Shown here piece by piece: positions 28,539 to 37,830 of a stretch of 64,000 nucleotides of DNA. Each line of letters starts with the position of its first letter. Position 1 is the first letter of the stretch. The DNA is from Methanospirillum stamsii (GTDB lineage Archaea; Halobacteriota; Methanomicrobia; Methanomicrobiales; Methanospirillaceae): positions 3,348,001 through 3,412,000 of the forward strand of contig NZ_CP176366.1 in the NCBI RefSeq assembly GCF_046244385.1, written 5' to 3'. Made by a program: the position numbers and the translations under genes. The notes below the pieces were generated by a model that was given only the letters and a program-made list of their open reading frames with translations, had not been told where the DNA came from and made no database searches.

Positions 28539-29318
28539 TTAAGTGGACTTTAGAATCGCCGGACCAGGGCCCATAACAGGAGCTGGGGCCAGGATGTTGA
28601 TTGACGCATTCCAAGGCTTTGGATTTTCTTTTGCATATACGCTCAGGTAATAGGTACCTGATTCCGCAATATCGAAGAGCCTGATTTTACCAGGGGAAGA
28701 ATAATCGTAGACATCACCAAATCCAGGCTGGACGTAGGTGTTGTTCGCATCCATAAGGTAACTCCCGTTAGAGAACATGAGGTCATACACCGGTGATGCT
28801 TCCCCGGCCTCTTCTCTCTGGAAGATATAATGTCCCTTCTCCAGATAAAATGCCGGTGAAACCGCGGTTCCGGAACCAGACAGGTTTACAGGAGGCTGAA
28901 GGGAAGGATTCATTTCCATCCGGCTCACCTGTGCTGTCCAGATACCAGAGCCGGATATATTGAACGTACATTCATCTTTTTCCGGGATTCCATATGCATG
29001 ACTGCCTTGAAAGGGACTGGTTATTTCTCTAATTGAAGGCTCTAACCAGCAGTGTTTACATTTCGGATCGAATGACATTCTCTGGGGGCCTTCAGCCTGA
29101 AACGAAACGAGGATAACCCCGGGATCGAGCATTAAGCTTGTACTTGGGTGATCATTTGATAATGTGGCAAGAGGCTGAACCGTTCCTGGATCCGGATCCT
29201 GTGTGGCAGCTGCGGAAGATGATGGAGTATTATTAGACAGTATAGTGGTCTCCTGAACACTGCCACAGGTAGAAATACTAAGCACCATTATCAGCAAAAC
29301 AAGATGGAATATTTTCAT
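28539..29318 (-). CDS. Exported protein of unknown function
   Basis: A 259-residue product from the ATG at 29318 (an upstream in-frame start would add 12 residues). The N-terminus is a hydrophobic signal followed by SISTCGS, a poor but possible lipobox. A low-complexity Ser/Thr/Pro stretch follows (about 25-60), as expected of a surface-anchored protein with a stalk. The body has several Asn-X-Ser/Thr sites and a pattern of short beta strands, ending in GTYYLSVYAKENPKPW. A CKHCW motif may bind metal or form a disulfide. Family not recognised. Confidence 0.7.
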   Translation of the reverse strand: MKIFHLVLLIMVLSISTCGSVQETTILSNNTPSSSAAATQDPDPGTVQPLATLSNDHPSTSLMLDPGVILVSFQAEGPQRMSFDPKCKHCWLEPSIREITSPFQGSHAYGIPEKDECTFNISGSGIWTAQVSRMEMNPSLQPPVNLSGSGTAVSPAFYLEKGHYIFQREEAGEASPVYDLMFSNGSYLMDANNTYVQPGFGDVYDYSSPGKIRLFDIAESGTYYLSVYAKENPKPWNASINILAPAPVMGPGPAILKST

Positions 29319-29449
29319 CGATAAACCTTCAATGAGATAGAGGTCTCTTTTCATGGGTATTTAAGGTTATGTCATTCCGAAGAATCATAAGTGAGAAGCA
29401 TTTCTGAATTATCCCCACTGATCCATAAAAAGGGTAGTACTCATTGTTT

Positions 29450-29671
29450 TCAGGTAGATATCTTCCCGATTATCCAGAGTGCTCCGGCTGCAAGGTCAGG
29501 AGGGGTATAATCCTCCTCCTCACCGTGCAGAGCACCGAGCACCTCGCTGGCAAATATAAGCGATTCATATGCCAGGCTGCGGTACTTCATCCAGGTCATC
29601 AGGAGCCCGATGCCATTCAGAACGGCTGCTCCGGTTGAGACCAGGGCCAGAACGAGACTACCATCCATCAT
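29450..29671 (-). CDS. Small single-helix membrane protein, unknown
   Basis: 73 residues from the ATG at 29671, which follows a perfect-looking AGGAGGTGAGT ribosome site; this decides the start over the longer frame. One membrane helix (LVLALVSTGAAVLNGIGLLM) is followed by a short acidic cytosolic or external tail. It overlaps the stop of the upstream gene by 14 bases, so the two are coupled. A decayed copy of its 3' end lies at 28339-28440. Confidence 0.65.
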   Translation of the reverse strand: MMDGSLVLALVSTGAAVLNGIGLLMTWMKYRSLAYESLIFASEVLGALHGEEEDYTPPDLAAGALWIIGKIST

Positions 29672-30227
29672 ACTCACCTCCTCCCAGGGCAACCACTTCA
29701 GAGACCTGCATCGGACCGGCGGCATAGGTCCGGCTGTTCTCTGTGGTATTGTTACTCCGGGTTTCTGTTGAGAGAGACATCTGGCCGGTCCCGTTGATCA
29801 GAGTCCGGGACCGGGTTCCCTCTTCCCCGACCTGTTTGGTCGAGATGATCTGTCCGTTCTGCATCAGGCCGGAAGAAGCCAATTCTTCGGATCGCCTCTC
29901 CTCATTCTTCACTCCCATGAAGGAACAGAGGAACGAAGAGACATCCGGTATCCGGTAGTTTCCGGCATACTCATCATACCCGATCGCCCCCGAACCGTTC
30001 ACCCGGATGGTGGAGAGAGCCGGTCCGGTGAACCGGAGATCCCGGGAAAGGACCGCCCGGTCATCTGTGAAGAGATGCTGACTGTACGATTGGTTCAGCC
30101 AGATGAATGATCCGGACAACAAAGCTGCTCCATCACAACTGATGGAGGTTGATATCATATCAGCCTGAGAGAACTGCCATCCGATAAAGAGGCAGATCGC
30201 TCCGGCTATTACGTAGTACCAATTCAT
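29658..30227 (-). CDS. Exported or membrane-anchored protein of unknown function
   Basis: 189 residues. An N-terminal hydrophobic helix (residues 4-20) anchors or exports the protein. The rest is polar, rich in Ser, Thr, Asn and Gly, with several N-glycosylation sequons, and has no recognised motif. It is translationally coupled to the small membrane protein downstream. GC content is noticeably higher than in the flanking defence genes, which suggests a different origin. Together with the pseudogene at 30269-30766 it may be the remains of a small accessory or viral cassette. Confidence 0.6.
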   Translation of the reverse strand: MNWYYVIAGAICLFIGWQFSQADMISTSISCDGAALLSGSFIWLNQSYSQHLFTDDRAVLSRDLRFTGPALSTIRVNGSGAIGYDEYAGNYRIPDVSSFLCSFMGVKNEERRSEELASSGLMQNGQIISTKQVGEEGTRSRTLINGTGQMSLSTETRSNNTTENSRTYAAGPMQVSEVVALGGGEYDGW

Positions 30228-30268
30228 TCCCGTACCTCGGAAAGGGAATAACGGGGAGATTATTATGT

Positions 30269-30766
30269 TTATGCGAGTGCAGTTATATTCGCAACAAGGT
30301 CATGCCCGATCCGGATGGCATCAGTCTCATAGGATGAGAGGGTAATGAAGTCACGGGAAAATCAGACCGAGTAGAGCTCACCATTGGAGTGATGACACAT
30401 GGGTGCAGCTGAAAAAGCCCTGTGGGCGGTCATGAGAAGGAGTGCCCCTAATTAGCGGTATTCAGGGCGATGTTGTCGATGATCATGTTGACATCAGTGA
30501 TAAGCTGACGGTGTCGGAGCCTTGATGCTGATGGTCCCGACGGTCTTGGCCTCGTTATTCTCGTAGATGACCCGGCCGGTATAGGACTCGGATGCCTTGG
30601 AAACACCTGGAAGGGTGACTCCGGCCTGTTCATAGGACGTACATCCCCATGGGTTATTGGTCAGGATGTCGTCGATAATTGAGGTGAAGGCTGCCATGCT
30701 GTCTATGGGAGCTGCAAGCTCCCTGACTGCTGTCTTCACCGTTGCAGTCTGTGTGAAATCTGCCAT
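30269..30766 (-). pseudogene. Frameshifted and nonsense-interrupted small protein gene
   Basis: Starts MADFTQTATVKTAVRELAAP and reads well for about 85 codons to GTISIKAPT. Then the frame slips by one near 30510 and continues as QLITDVNMIIDNIALNTAN up to a stop at 30448. Further downstream GELYSV, a stop, and FSRDFITLSSYETDAIRIG then LVANITALA end at 30269, clearly the tail of the same protein. At least one frameshift and two stops are present. The family is not known to me; the predicted product is a soluble alpha/beta protein of about 165 residues without motifs. Confidence 0.6.
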
Positions 30767-30961
30767 GTTCGATTGACCCATGCCGTGATCTCTCACGGCT
30801 GAATAGAAATTGGCGGGAGTATATAAATGGATGAACAGGGATCTGAAACTGGGGGAGGAGAGTGGAGAGATCGATGAATGGAGCGACAGAAGCGACAATT
30901 GAGAGTAATTCCTTTAACTGATTCTTTAAAGGGATAAAGATCAAGAATTTTGTAACTGCAC

Positions 30962-31000
30962 CAGTTTAAAAAAGAAATTCATATTTGGTTTAAAAATCAA
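30962..31000 (+). promoter_or_regulatory. Promoter candidate for the BREX operon
   Basis: Two TTTAAAAA-type boxes lie about 45 and 20 bases before the brxF ATG, in the only sizeable gap upstream of the operon. The farther one is better placed for a short leader. Confidence 0.4.
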
Positions 31001-31011
31001 AACTATTTTAT

Positions 31012-31482
31012 ATGGACTTACAAGTCCTCAGAGATTTTGAAAATAATAATACTGGATTGTTCTGTTTAATAGGCCCATCAGGTTCAGGCAAAACTTCTCT
31101 TCTTAAAGAAATTTCTGCAAGTATTAATTGTAAGATCATTAATCTTAATCGATTCATTTCTGAAAAGATATATACCGATGAACTAAACCCAGATTCACAA
31201 AATATAGATCTATTTCTCCGAAATCATGCTCGGAAAGAGTGGAATAATACAATTTGTTTGGACAATACTGAAGTGGTTTTTTCTAAACCCTTTAACGATT
31301 TACTACCTTTTTCAATGTTTTCGAGTATTAGTAAAAATATGAAAATAATCATGACTGTTTCAGCACGAATTCAAGGTGATCTCATTTATTTTGGAGATAC
31401 TGGCCATGTAGATTATAAAAAAATCAGCAGAAAAGACATTGATGCACAAATTTTCTCATTAGATACAGAACGGTGGATTTAG
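31012..31482 (+). CDS. brxF: BrxF-like P-loop protein, BREX type 3
   Basis: A 156-residue NTPase-like protein: Walker A GPSGSGKTSLL (residues 20-30), Walker B-like TICLDNTEVVF near 83-93. Size, position as first gene and immediate proximity to a large BrxC ATPase (10 bases) match BrxF, the small P-loop protein that marks BREX type 3 loci. Its biochemical role is not established; it likely forms part of the BREX ATPase complex. The assignment depends on operon context as well as sequence. Confidence 0.78.
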   Translation: MDLQVLRDFENNNTGLFCLIGPSGSGKTSLLKEISASINCKIINLNRFISEKIYTDELNPDSQNIDLFLRNHARKEWNNTICLDNTEVVFSKPFNDLLPFSMFSSISKNMKIIMTVSARIQGDLIYFGDTGHVDYKKISRKDIDAQIFSLDTERWI

Positions 31483-31492
31483 GGGGGATTCT

Positions 31493-34400
31493 ATGAAGTA
31501 TAAGGATATTGTCCAATTCGATTCAATTGAAGGAACGATTCAGTTAAGAGATGCTGATGAACTGGCAGGTGCCGAGAGGCTAGTAAAAACTTTTGTGATA
31601 TCTCAAGGAATGGCCGAAAAACTGGTGGGTCAAATCATACCACAATTAAGTTTAACTACGACAATAGATCGAAAAGGCCTGTTTATTGTGGGTAATTACG
31701 GGACAGGTAAATCTCATATGATGTCTGTCCTTACGAGTGTACTTGAGTATCCTAATATTTACAAATATATTACAAATGAAAGGGTCCGAAATGAAATTGA
31801 ACCATTATCGGGAAAGTATAAAGTAATCAGGACAGAAATCGGGGCAGTAAAAAGACCAATTCGAGATATTTTTTGCAGTGTTCTGGAAACAGAACTAGAG
31901 AAAATAGGAGTCAATTACAAATTTCCAGCTGCCGATGAGACAAAAAAAGCGAATAATAAAGATGATCTCATAGCCATGATGGGAGCATTTCAGGTAAAAT
32001 ATCCCGATACTGGATTGATATTTGCTATTGATGAAATGCTTGAATATCTTCGTCAAAGACCTGAATTGGATCTCATATATGATTTAATATTTTTGAGGGA
32101 ATTAGGAGAATCCTGTAAATATTCTCATTTTAGATTTTTAGCAGGCATTCAAGAGAGTTTATTTGAATCTCCCAGATTTCAATTTGCTGCAGATACTCTT
32201 CGAAGGGTAAAGGATCGGTATGAGCAGATACGGATAATGAAAGAAGACATCAGTTATGTTGTCTCCGAACGATTGCTTAAAAAGGATGATAAACAAAAAG
32301 CAATTGTCCGTGAACATCTTTCTCAGTATTCCTCATTATACTCCCAAATGGCTGAGCGCATGGAGGAATTTGTTTCACTATATCCAATTCATCCATCATA
32401 TATTGAGACCCTGGAGCTTTTGTTCATCGTAGAAAATAGACATATTTTGCAGTCAATTAGTAAAGATCTCACAGGCCTCATGGAGGAGAAAGTGCCTCAG
32501 GATGCTCCAGGTCTTATCTCTTTTGATCGGTATTGGAATGTAATGAAACAGGATGTTTCATTATTATCTGATCCTAATGTTCGTGATGTCATAGAAAAGG
32601 GAACAGTTCTTGAAAATCTCATTTCCCGTTCATTTCCTAAACCACAGTATAAAGAGGCAGCACTTCGGATCATTCATGGGCTCTTGGTTGCAAGGCTTCA
32701 AACAATCGATGTTGACAAACCAACAGGTCTGACTTCTGAACAAATCAAGGATGAACTATGTATTTTTCTGAAAAGTTTACCCGAAAAAGAATCACAATTT
32801 CTCCTTACGACTGTTGAATCAATCATAAAAGACATCGTTACGACTGTTTCTGGGAAATTTATCTCAAAGAATGAAGAAAGTAAGCAATACTATATCGATT
32901 TAAAAAAGAGTATTGATATTGAGCGGCTCATTGAGGAGAAAGGTGATGGTCTCAATGATGATCAACTGGACAAATACTATTTTGAAGCTCTCACCCGTTT
33001 GATGGATAGACCAGATACAACCTATGTAAGTGGATATCGTATCTGGGAACATGAACTCATATGGAGAGACCGTAATGTGGGTAGGATGGGATACCTCTTC
33101 TTTGGAGCTCCTAATGAGAGATCCACAGCCCAACCACCCAGAGATTTCTATCTTTATTTCATTCAGCCTTTTGATCCTCCAGTGTTTAATGATGAACATA
33201 AACCTGATGAAATCTTCTTTAGGCTCATTAAAAAAGATGATGCATTCATTGATGCACTTCGGAAATATGGTGGTGCCAGAGAGATGTCTGCTATTACAAA
33301 TGTAAAAGACAGACAAGATTATGATAGGAAGGCTCAAGGATATCTCAAGGATATTGTCCAATGGCTTAGTGCCAATATGGGTCATTCACTTGAAGTAACT
33401 TATCAAAGTCAAACAAAGAAACTGGTTGAATGGAGTAAGGAATCAACTATTCCTCTGGGCCCAGAGGTTCATCGTGCGATAAATGAAATCGCTTCTTATT
33501 GTGTATCTCCCCATTTCAATGATATATCTCCTGATTATCCTAAATTCTCAGTAACTATCACCTCGACAAACCGACATGATATGGTAATAGATGCCTTATC
33601 CTGGATAAAAGGAAGGACAACGAAATCAGGATCACAGGTATTAGCGGGACTAGAGTTAATGACTGAAGGAGTCTTAACTCCAGAAAAATCTCGATATTCA
33701 CAATACATTCTCACTACTCTTTCTGAAAAACAAGGTCAAGTAATAAACCGTCAGGATCTGATAGGGTTATTCAATGGTGTTGAATATGATAAGAAATTCA
33801 GGATAGAGCCTGAATTGTTTATGGTTGTCTTATCAGCACTCGTTTGGAGAGGTTCCATTGTAATTTCATATGTGCAAGGAAAAATCGATGCCAGTAATGT
33901 CGATACAATGGCAAAAATGGCTGGAGATGACCTTATTGCCTTTAAACATCTTGAACCTCCAAAAACGACTCCAATCGAATTATTAGAATATCTTTTTACA
34001 ACCATTGGTCTTCGACCTGGAGAAATTTCAAATCCAGCGACACAGGAAAGTGCAGTTGAATCACTGCAAAGGAAGGTAGAACAAGAAGCGAAAAACATTG
34101 CAGTAGCTCTTGATCAACTTAATAAACGTGTCTCTATTCTATCTGAACCTCTTCCTTCAGATGAAGTGATGTCTTCACTCATTATTGAATTAAAACAAGG
34201 GAAAGAACTTCTTGAATCACTCCGCAGATTTAATAGTGTGGGTAAATTAAAAAATTTCAATCTTTCCCGTGATGATGTTGATCTCATAAAAAAATGTATC
34301 ACCTCGCTACAGATTATTTCAGAATACTCCCGATTAATCAACGAGTTAAATCCGATTACCTCATATATTCAGCAAGTAAGTATCATCCTTCCAACACTGG

Positions 34401-35185
34401 AAGGAGAAGAGATCAGAAAAGAAATCGATAACGCAAGATCGAAGATTCGCAGCTGGACTACTCCCCCCTCTTCTGAAGAGATTCGTACTATGAAAACGGA
34501 TCTTGAGAAAGTAAAAACTCAATATGCAAATAGGTATTTTACTCTTCACAATCGGGCTCGTCTCGGAGTTTCAGAAGACGCAGAGAAGAAGAAACTTCTG
34601 AATGATCCTCGTCTTAAGGCCCTTCAACAGCTTGCCAACACAGGCATGAATAATCCTCTATTGCCTGTATTTACCAATAAATTAACTCATACATTCAAAA
34701 CGTGTTTCAATTAAACTCAGGATGATCTATTATCTTCTCCGATTTGTCCTCACTGTCATTTTAAGCCATCAGAAGAACAGATCCTCGGATCGGTTCGGGA
34801 AGAGATCTATGAATTGGATGATGAATTAGACGGAATGTACAAAGAAGTTACTCACCGTCTTATTGAGGATCTTTCAGATCCCATGGTACAAGAGACGCTG
34901 AGTCTGATGGATAAAGAACATCGGAATACTGTTGAACTATTTATTAATGAAGGTGCTCTCCCCGATCCAATATCTATGGAATTTGTTCAATCAGTGAAAG
35001 AAGCAATTGCTGGATTAACCCGGGTTGTAATTTTCGAAGAAGACTTAATTAAATCATTAAGCGGCTCAGGGGCTCCGATTCCAAAAGAAGAATTTGATAA
35101 AAGATTTGTCCAATTTATGAAAGATAAAACAAATGGTCTTGATTTGAAAAAAATACGTGTAGTTTTAGAGAAAAAATCCCCGTAA
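31493..35185 (+). pseudogene. brxC: BrxC-like BREX ATPase (DUF6079 type) with one in-frame TAA
   Basis: The large DNA/ATP-handling core protein of BREX. Walker A is GNYGTGKSHMMS (residues 67-78) and Walker B LIFAIDEMLEYL near 178. The first open part is 1073 codons; codon 1074 is TAA at 34712-34714. The same frame then stays open for 156 more codons and encodes TQDDLLSSPICPHCHFKP, a CxxC zinc-like element, and a helical tail to 35185. The total of about 1230 residues is the normal family length, so the stop is a point nonsense change (TTA to TAA is the simplest). No start with a ribosome site lies just after the stop, though TTG 34814 is possible. Either the system is off, or the tail is dispensable or read through. 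Confidence 0.85.
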
Positions 35186-35241
35186 GTAGATATTCAGGGT
35201 GACACTGTAACTACATTTCTCCTATAATTTCATGTGAATTA

Positions 35242-37830
35242 GTGACAATAATGCAGAAAAAATTAGAATTTTCAGATTCATTACTTACTGAATTAAAAGG
35301 GATTGAAGGATTCCCTGATGGAAATGATGAAAATATAATATTTCTATCAGATCCTCCAGTATTTACAGCGTGTCCTAATCCCTGGATATCCGAATTCATA
35401 TCATCAGGAATTAAGGAATTTGGGACCACTCATGATTATGATCAGACTCCATATACTGCAGATGTTTCGGAGGGAAAAAATGATCCTATCTATAATGTCC
35501 ATTCCTATCACACGAAAGTTCCACATAAAGCAATAATGAGATATCTTCTCCATTATACCAGTCCTGGAGATATTGTTCTTGATGGTTTTTGTGGGACCGG
35601 AATGACCGGGGTGGCTTCGTATATGTGTGGACACCCTGATAACGATTTTAAAAAACTCATTGAGAAGGAAAATAGTATCGTTGAATGGGGAGTTCGAAAA
35701 GCAATATTATCTGATCTTTCACCTGCTGCTACATTTATTGCATATGGCTATAATAATCCAATTAAAAAATCGCAATTATTTACAGATGCTTCAGGAATCG
35801 CTCTGGAAGTAGAGAAAGAATGTGGGTGGCTTTTTGAAACATACCACGTAATTGAAGGCAACCAACAATATCAAACAGATATCCAAGGAGAAAAAGTTCC
35901 AATCATCGGAAAAATCAATTATATCATCTGGAGCGACGTTTTTATTTGTCCTTCGTGTATGAAAGATATAATCTTCTGGGATATTGCAATAAAGCCAGAC
36001 GGTACATTTCATAATGATCTTTCCTGTCCTTTTTGTGAGGCAATAATTGAAAAGAAGGATATGGAGCGGGTCAGAGAATCGGTGTACGATGATTCCTTGC
36101 AGCAGACAGTAACCCGAGCAAAACAAGTACCCGTTAAAATAAACTATTCAATAACCGATTCGAAAGGGAAAATAACCAGATATAACAAGGCACCTGATGG
36201 ACATGATTTAGACATTATTCAACGTATTTTATCAGAACACATTCCCTACTGGTATCCAACCCGATTGATGCATGAAGGGGAACTTCGAAAACATCCTGAA
36301 CGAACACATGGGATTACTCACGTTCATCAATATTATACCAAAAGGAACCTTTGGATCTTTGCAGCCCTCTTTCATCGTGCAAAACAGCTAGACCATAAAG
36401 CATTATTGTTTATCTTATCCTCCATTCATCTTCATATTAATCGGATGAGAATCTATCAACCGGTAAAACCGGGTGGAACCCCAAAACTTCAGGGAACCTT
36501 TTTCATCCCTACTATTTCTGTAGAGGTATCTCCTCTCGATGTGTTTCCAAGGAAGCTCAGAGATATTGGAAATATGTATGAAATGATGGATCCAGAACAT
36601 CATGCCTGCATTTCAACAGGATCTTCAGGAGACCTTCGTCTGATCCCTTCAGAATCGATTGACTACATTTTTATTGATCCTCCTTTTGGTGGGAACCTGC
36701 AGTACGCTGAATTAAATTATCTCTGGGAATCATGGCTTGGAGTTACTACAAATGATGAACCTGAGGCTATCATCACCAAATTTCGCCAGAAAGGTCTCTC
36801 AGAATATCAGACTCTCATGGAATCATGTTTCAGAGAATTTTACCGGGTATTAAAACCTGGCAGATGGATGACAGTAGAGTTTCATAACTCTAAAAATTCG
36901 GTGTGGATGGCAATTCAGGAAGGCTTAATGAAAGCCGGTTTTGTTGTTGCCGATGTCCGTGTACTCGATAAGAAACAGGGAACATTTTACCAAAAGAATA
37001 CGCCTGGTGCTGTCAAGCAGGATCTTATCATCACATCATATAAGCCAGAACACGATCTTGAAACACATGCCCATCTTGCTAGTTCTGATGAATCCACGGT
37101 CTGGGAGTTTATTCATCAACATTTGGGGCGTCTTCCCATTGTGGATGGGACGGGGGGGATTATCCGGATTATTGAGGAGAGGAAGGGGTATTTGCTCTTT
37201 GACCGGATGGTTGCATTTTTTGTGCAGAGGGGTGCACAAATACCAATTTCATCAGGAGATTTTTATGCCGGCCTGAAACAGCGGTACCCTGAGCGGGATG
37301 GTATGTATTTCCTTGATGAACAGGTGGCCACGTATGATAAGCAGCGGATTAAAGTTGATCGAATCGAACAGACGGTTCTTTTTGTCCATGATGAACGATC
37401 TACCGTTCAATGGCTTACCCATCTTCTTTCCGATAAACAGATGACTTATCAGGAGATTCAACCTCTGTTTCTCAGGGTATTACATCTAGATAAATTTGAG
37501 AAATTGCCTGAATTAGCAGACATTCTTGAACAATATTTCCTCAAGACAGATGAAGAGAGATGGTATACTCCCGACCCTTCACGCCTTTCGGACCTGGAGA
37601 AGATACGGGAACGTGCTCTTCTGAGAGAGTTTGATACGTATCGGACCGGAAAGGGAAGGCTCAAACTATTCAGAACAGAAGCAATAAGGGCCGGATTTAG
37701 AAAAGCCTGGACAAAACAGGATTATCAGACAATTATCCTGATAGGACAACGACTTCCAGAGAATATTCTCCAGGAAGATGATCAATTGCTCATGTACTAT
37801 GATAATTCTATGACCCGGGGTGGATCGTGA
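35242..37830 (+). CDS. PglX-like (PglXI) DNA methyltransferase, first tandem copy
   Basis: A site-specific DNA methyltransferase of 862 residues (GTG 35242; an in-frame ATG at 35251 is equally good). Motif I is DGFCGTGMTGVA near residue 114, motif IV is FIDPPFGG near 480. Between them lies a long insert with paired CxxC knuckles (CPSCMK and CPFCEA), probably the target-recognition region. The order I then IV and the DPPF tetrapeptide fit an amino-group methyltransferase. The C-terminal 230 residues hold a conserved extension with DRMVAFFVQRG. In BREX such an enzyme modifies host sites so that unmodified phage DNA is attacked. It sits 56 bases after brxC and overlaps the second copy by four bases. 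Confidence 0.85.
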   Translation: MTIMQKKLEFSDSLLTELKGIEGFPDGNDENIIFLSDPPVFTACPNPWISEFISSGIKEFGTTHDYDQTPYTADVSEGKNDPIYNVHSYHTKVPHKAIMRYLLHYTSPGDIVLDGFCGTGMTGVASYMCGHPDNDFKKLIEKENSIVEWGVRKAILSDLSPAATFIAYGYNNPIKKSQLFTDASGIALEVEKECGWLFETYHVIEGNQQYQTDIQGEKVPIIGKINYIIWSDVFICPSCMKDIIFWDIAIKPDGTFHNDLSCPFCEAIIEKKDMERVRESVYDDSLQQTVTRAKQVPVKINYSITDSKGKITRYNKAPDGHDLDIIQRILSEHIPYWYPTRLMHEGELRKHPERTHGITHVHQYYTKRNLWIFAALFHRAKQLDHKALLFILSSIHLHINRMRIYQPVKPGGTPKLQGTFFIPTISVEVSPLDVFPRKLRDIGNMYEMMDPEHHACISTGSSGDLRLIPSESIDYIFIDPPFGGNLQYAELNYLWESWLGVTTNDEPEAIITKFRQKGLSEYQTLMESCFREFYRVLKPGRWMTVEFHNSKNSVWMAIQEGLMKAGFVVADVRVLDKKQGTFYQKNTPGAVKQDLIITSYKPEHDLETHAHLASSDESTVWEFIHQHLGRLPIVDGTGGIIRIIEERKGYLLFDRMVAFFVQRGAQIPISSGDFYAGLKQRYPERDGMYFLDEQVATYDKQRIKVDRIEQTVLFVHDERSTVQWLTHLLSDKQMTYQEIQPLFLRVLHLDKFEKLPELADILEQYFLKTDEERWYTPDPSRLSDLEKIRERALLREFDTYRTGKGRLKLFRTEAIRAGFRKAWTKQDYQTIILIGQRLPENILQEDDQLLMYYDNSMTRGGS

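Noticed and set aside
29672..29725. Longer start for the small membrane protein
   Set aside because: AGGAGGTGAGT sits directly before the ATG at 29671, and the extra 18 residues overlap the end of the upstream gene.
34712..34714. Recoding at the brxC stop (pyrrolysine or selenocysteine)
   Set aside because: The codon is TAA. Pyrrolysine uses TAG and selenocysteine TGA, so a nonsense change is the better reading.
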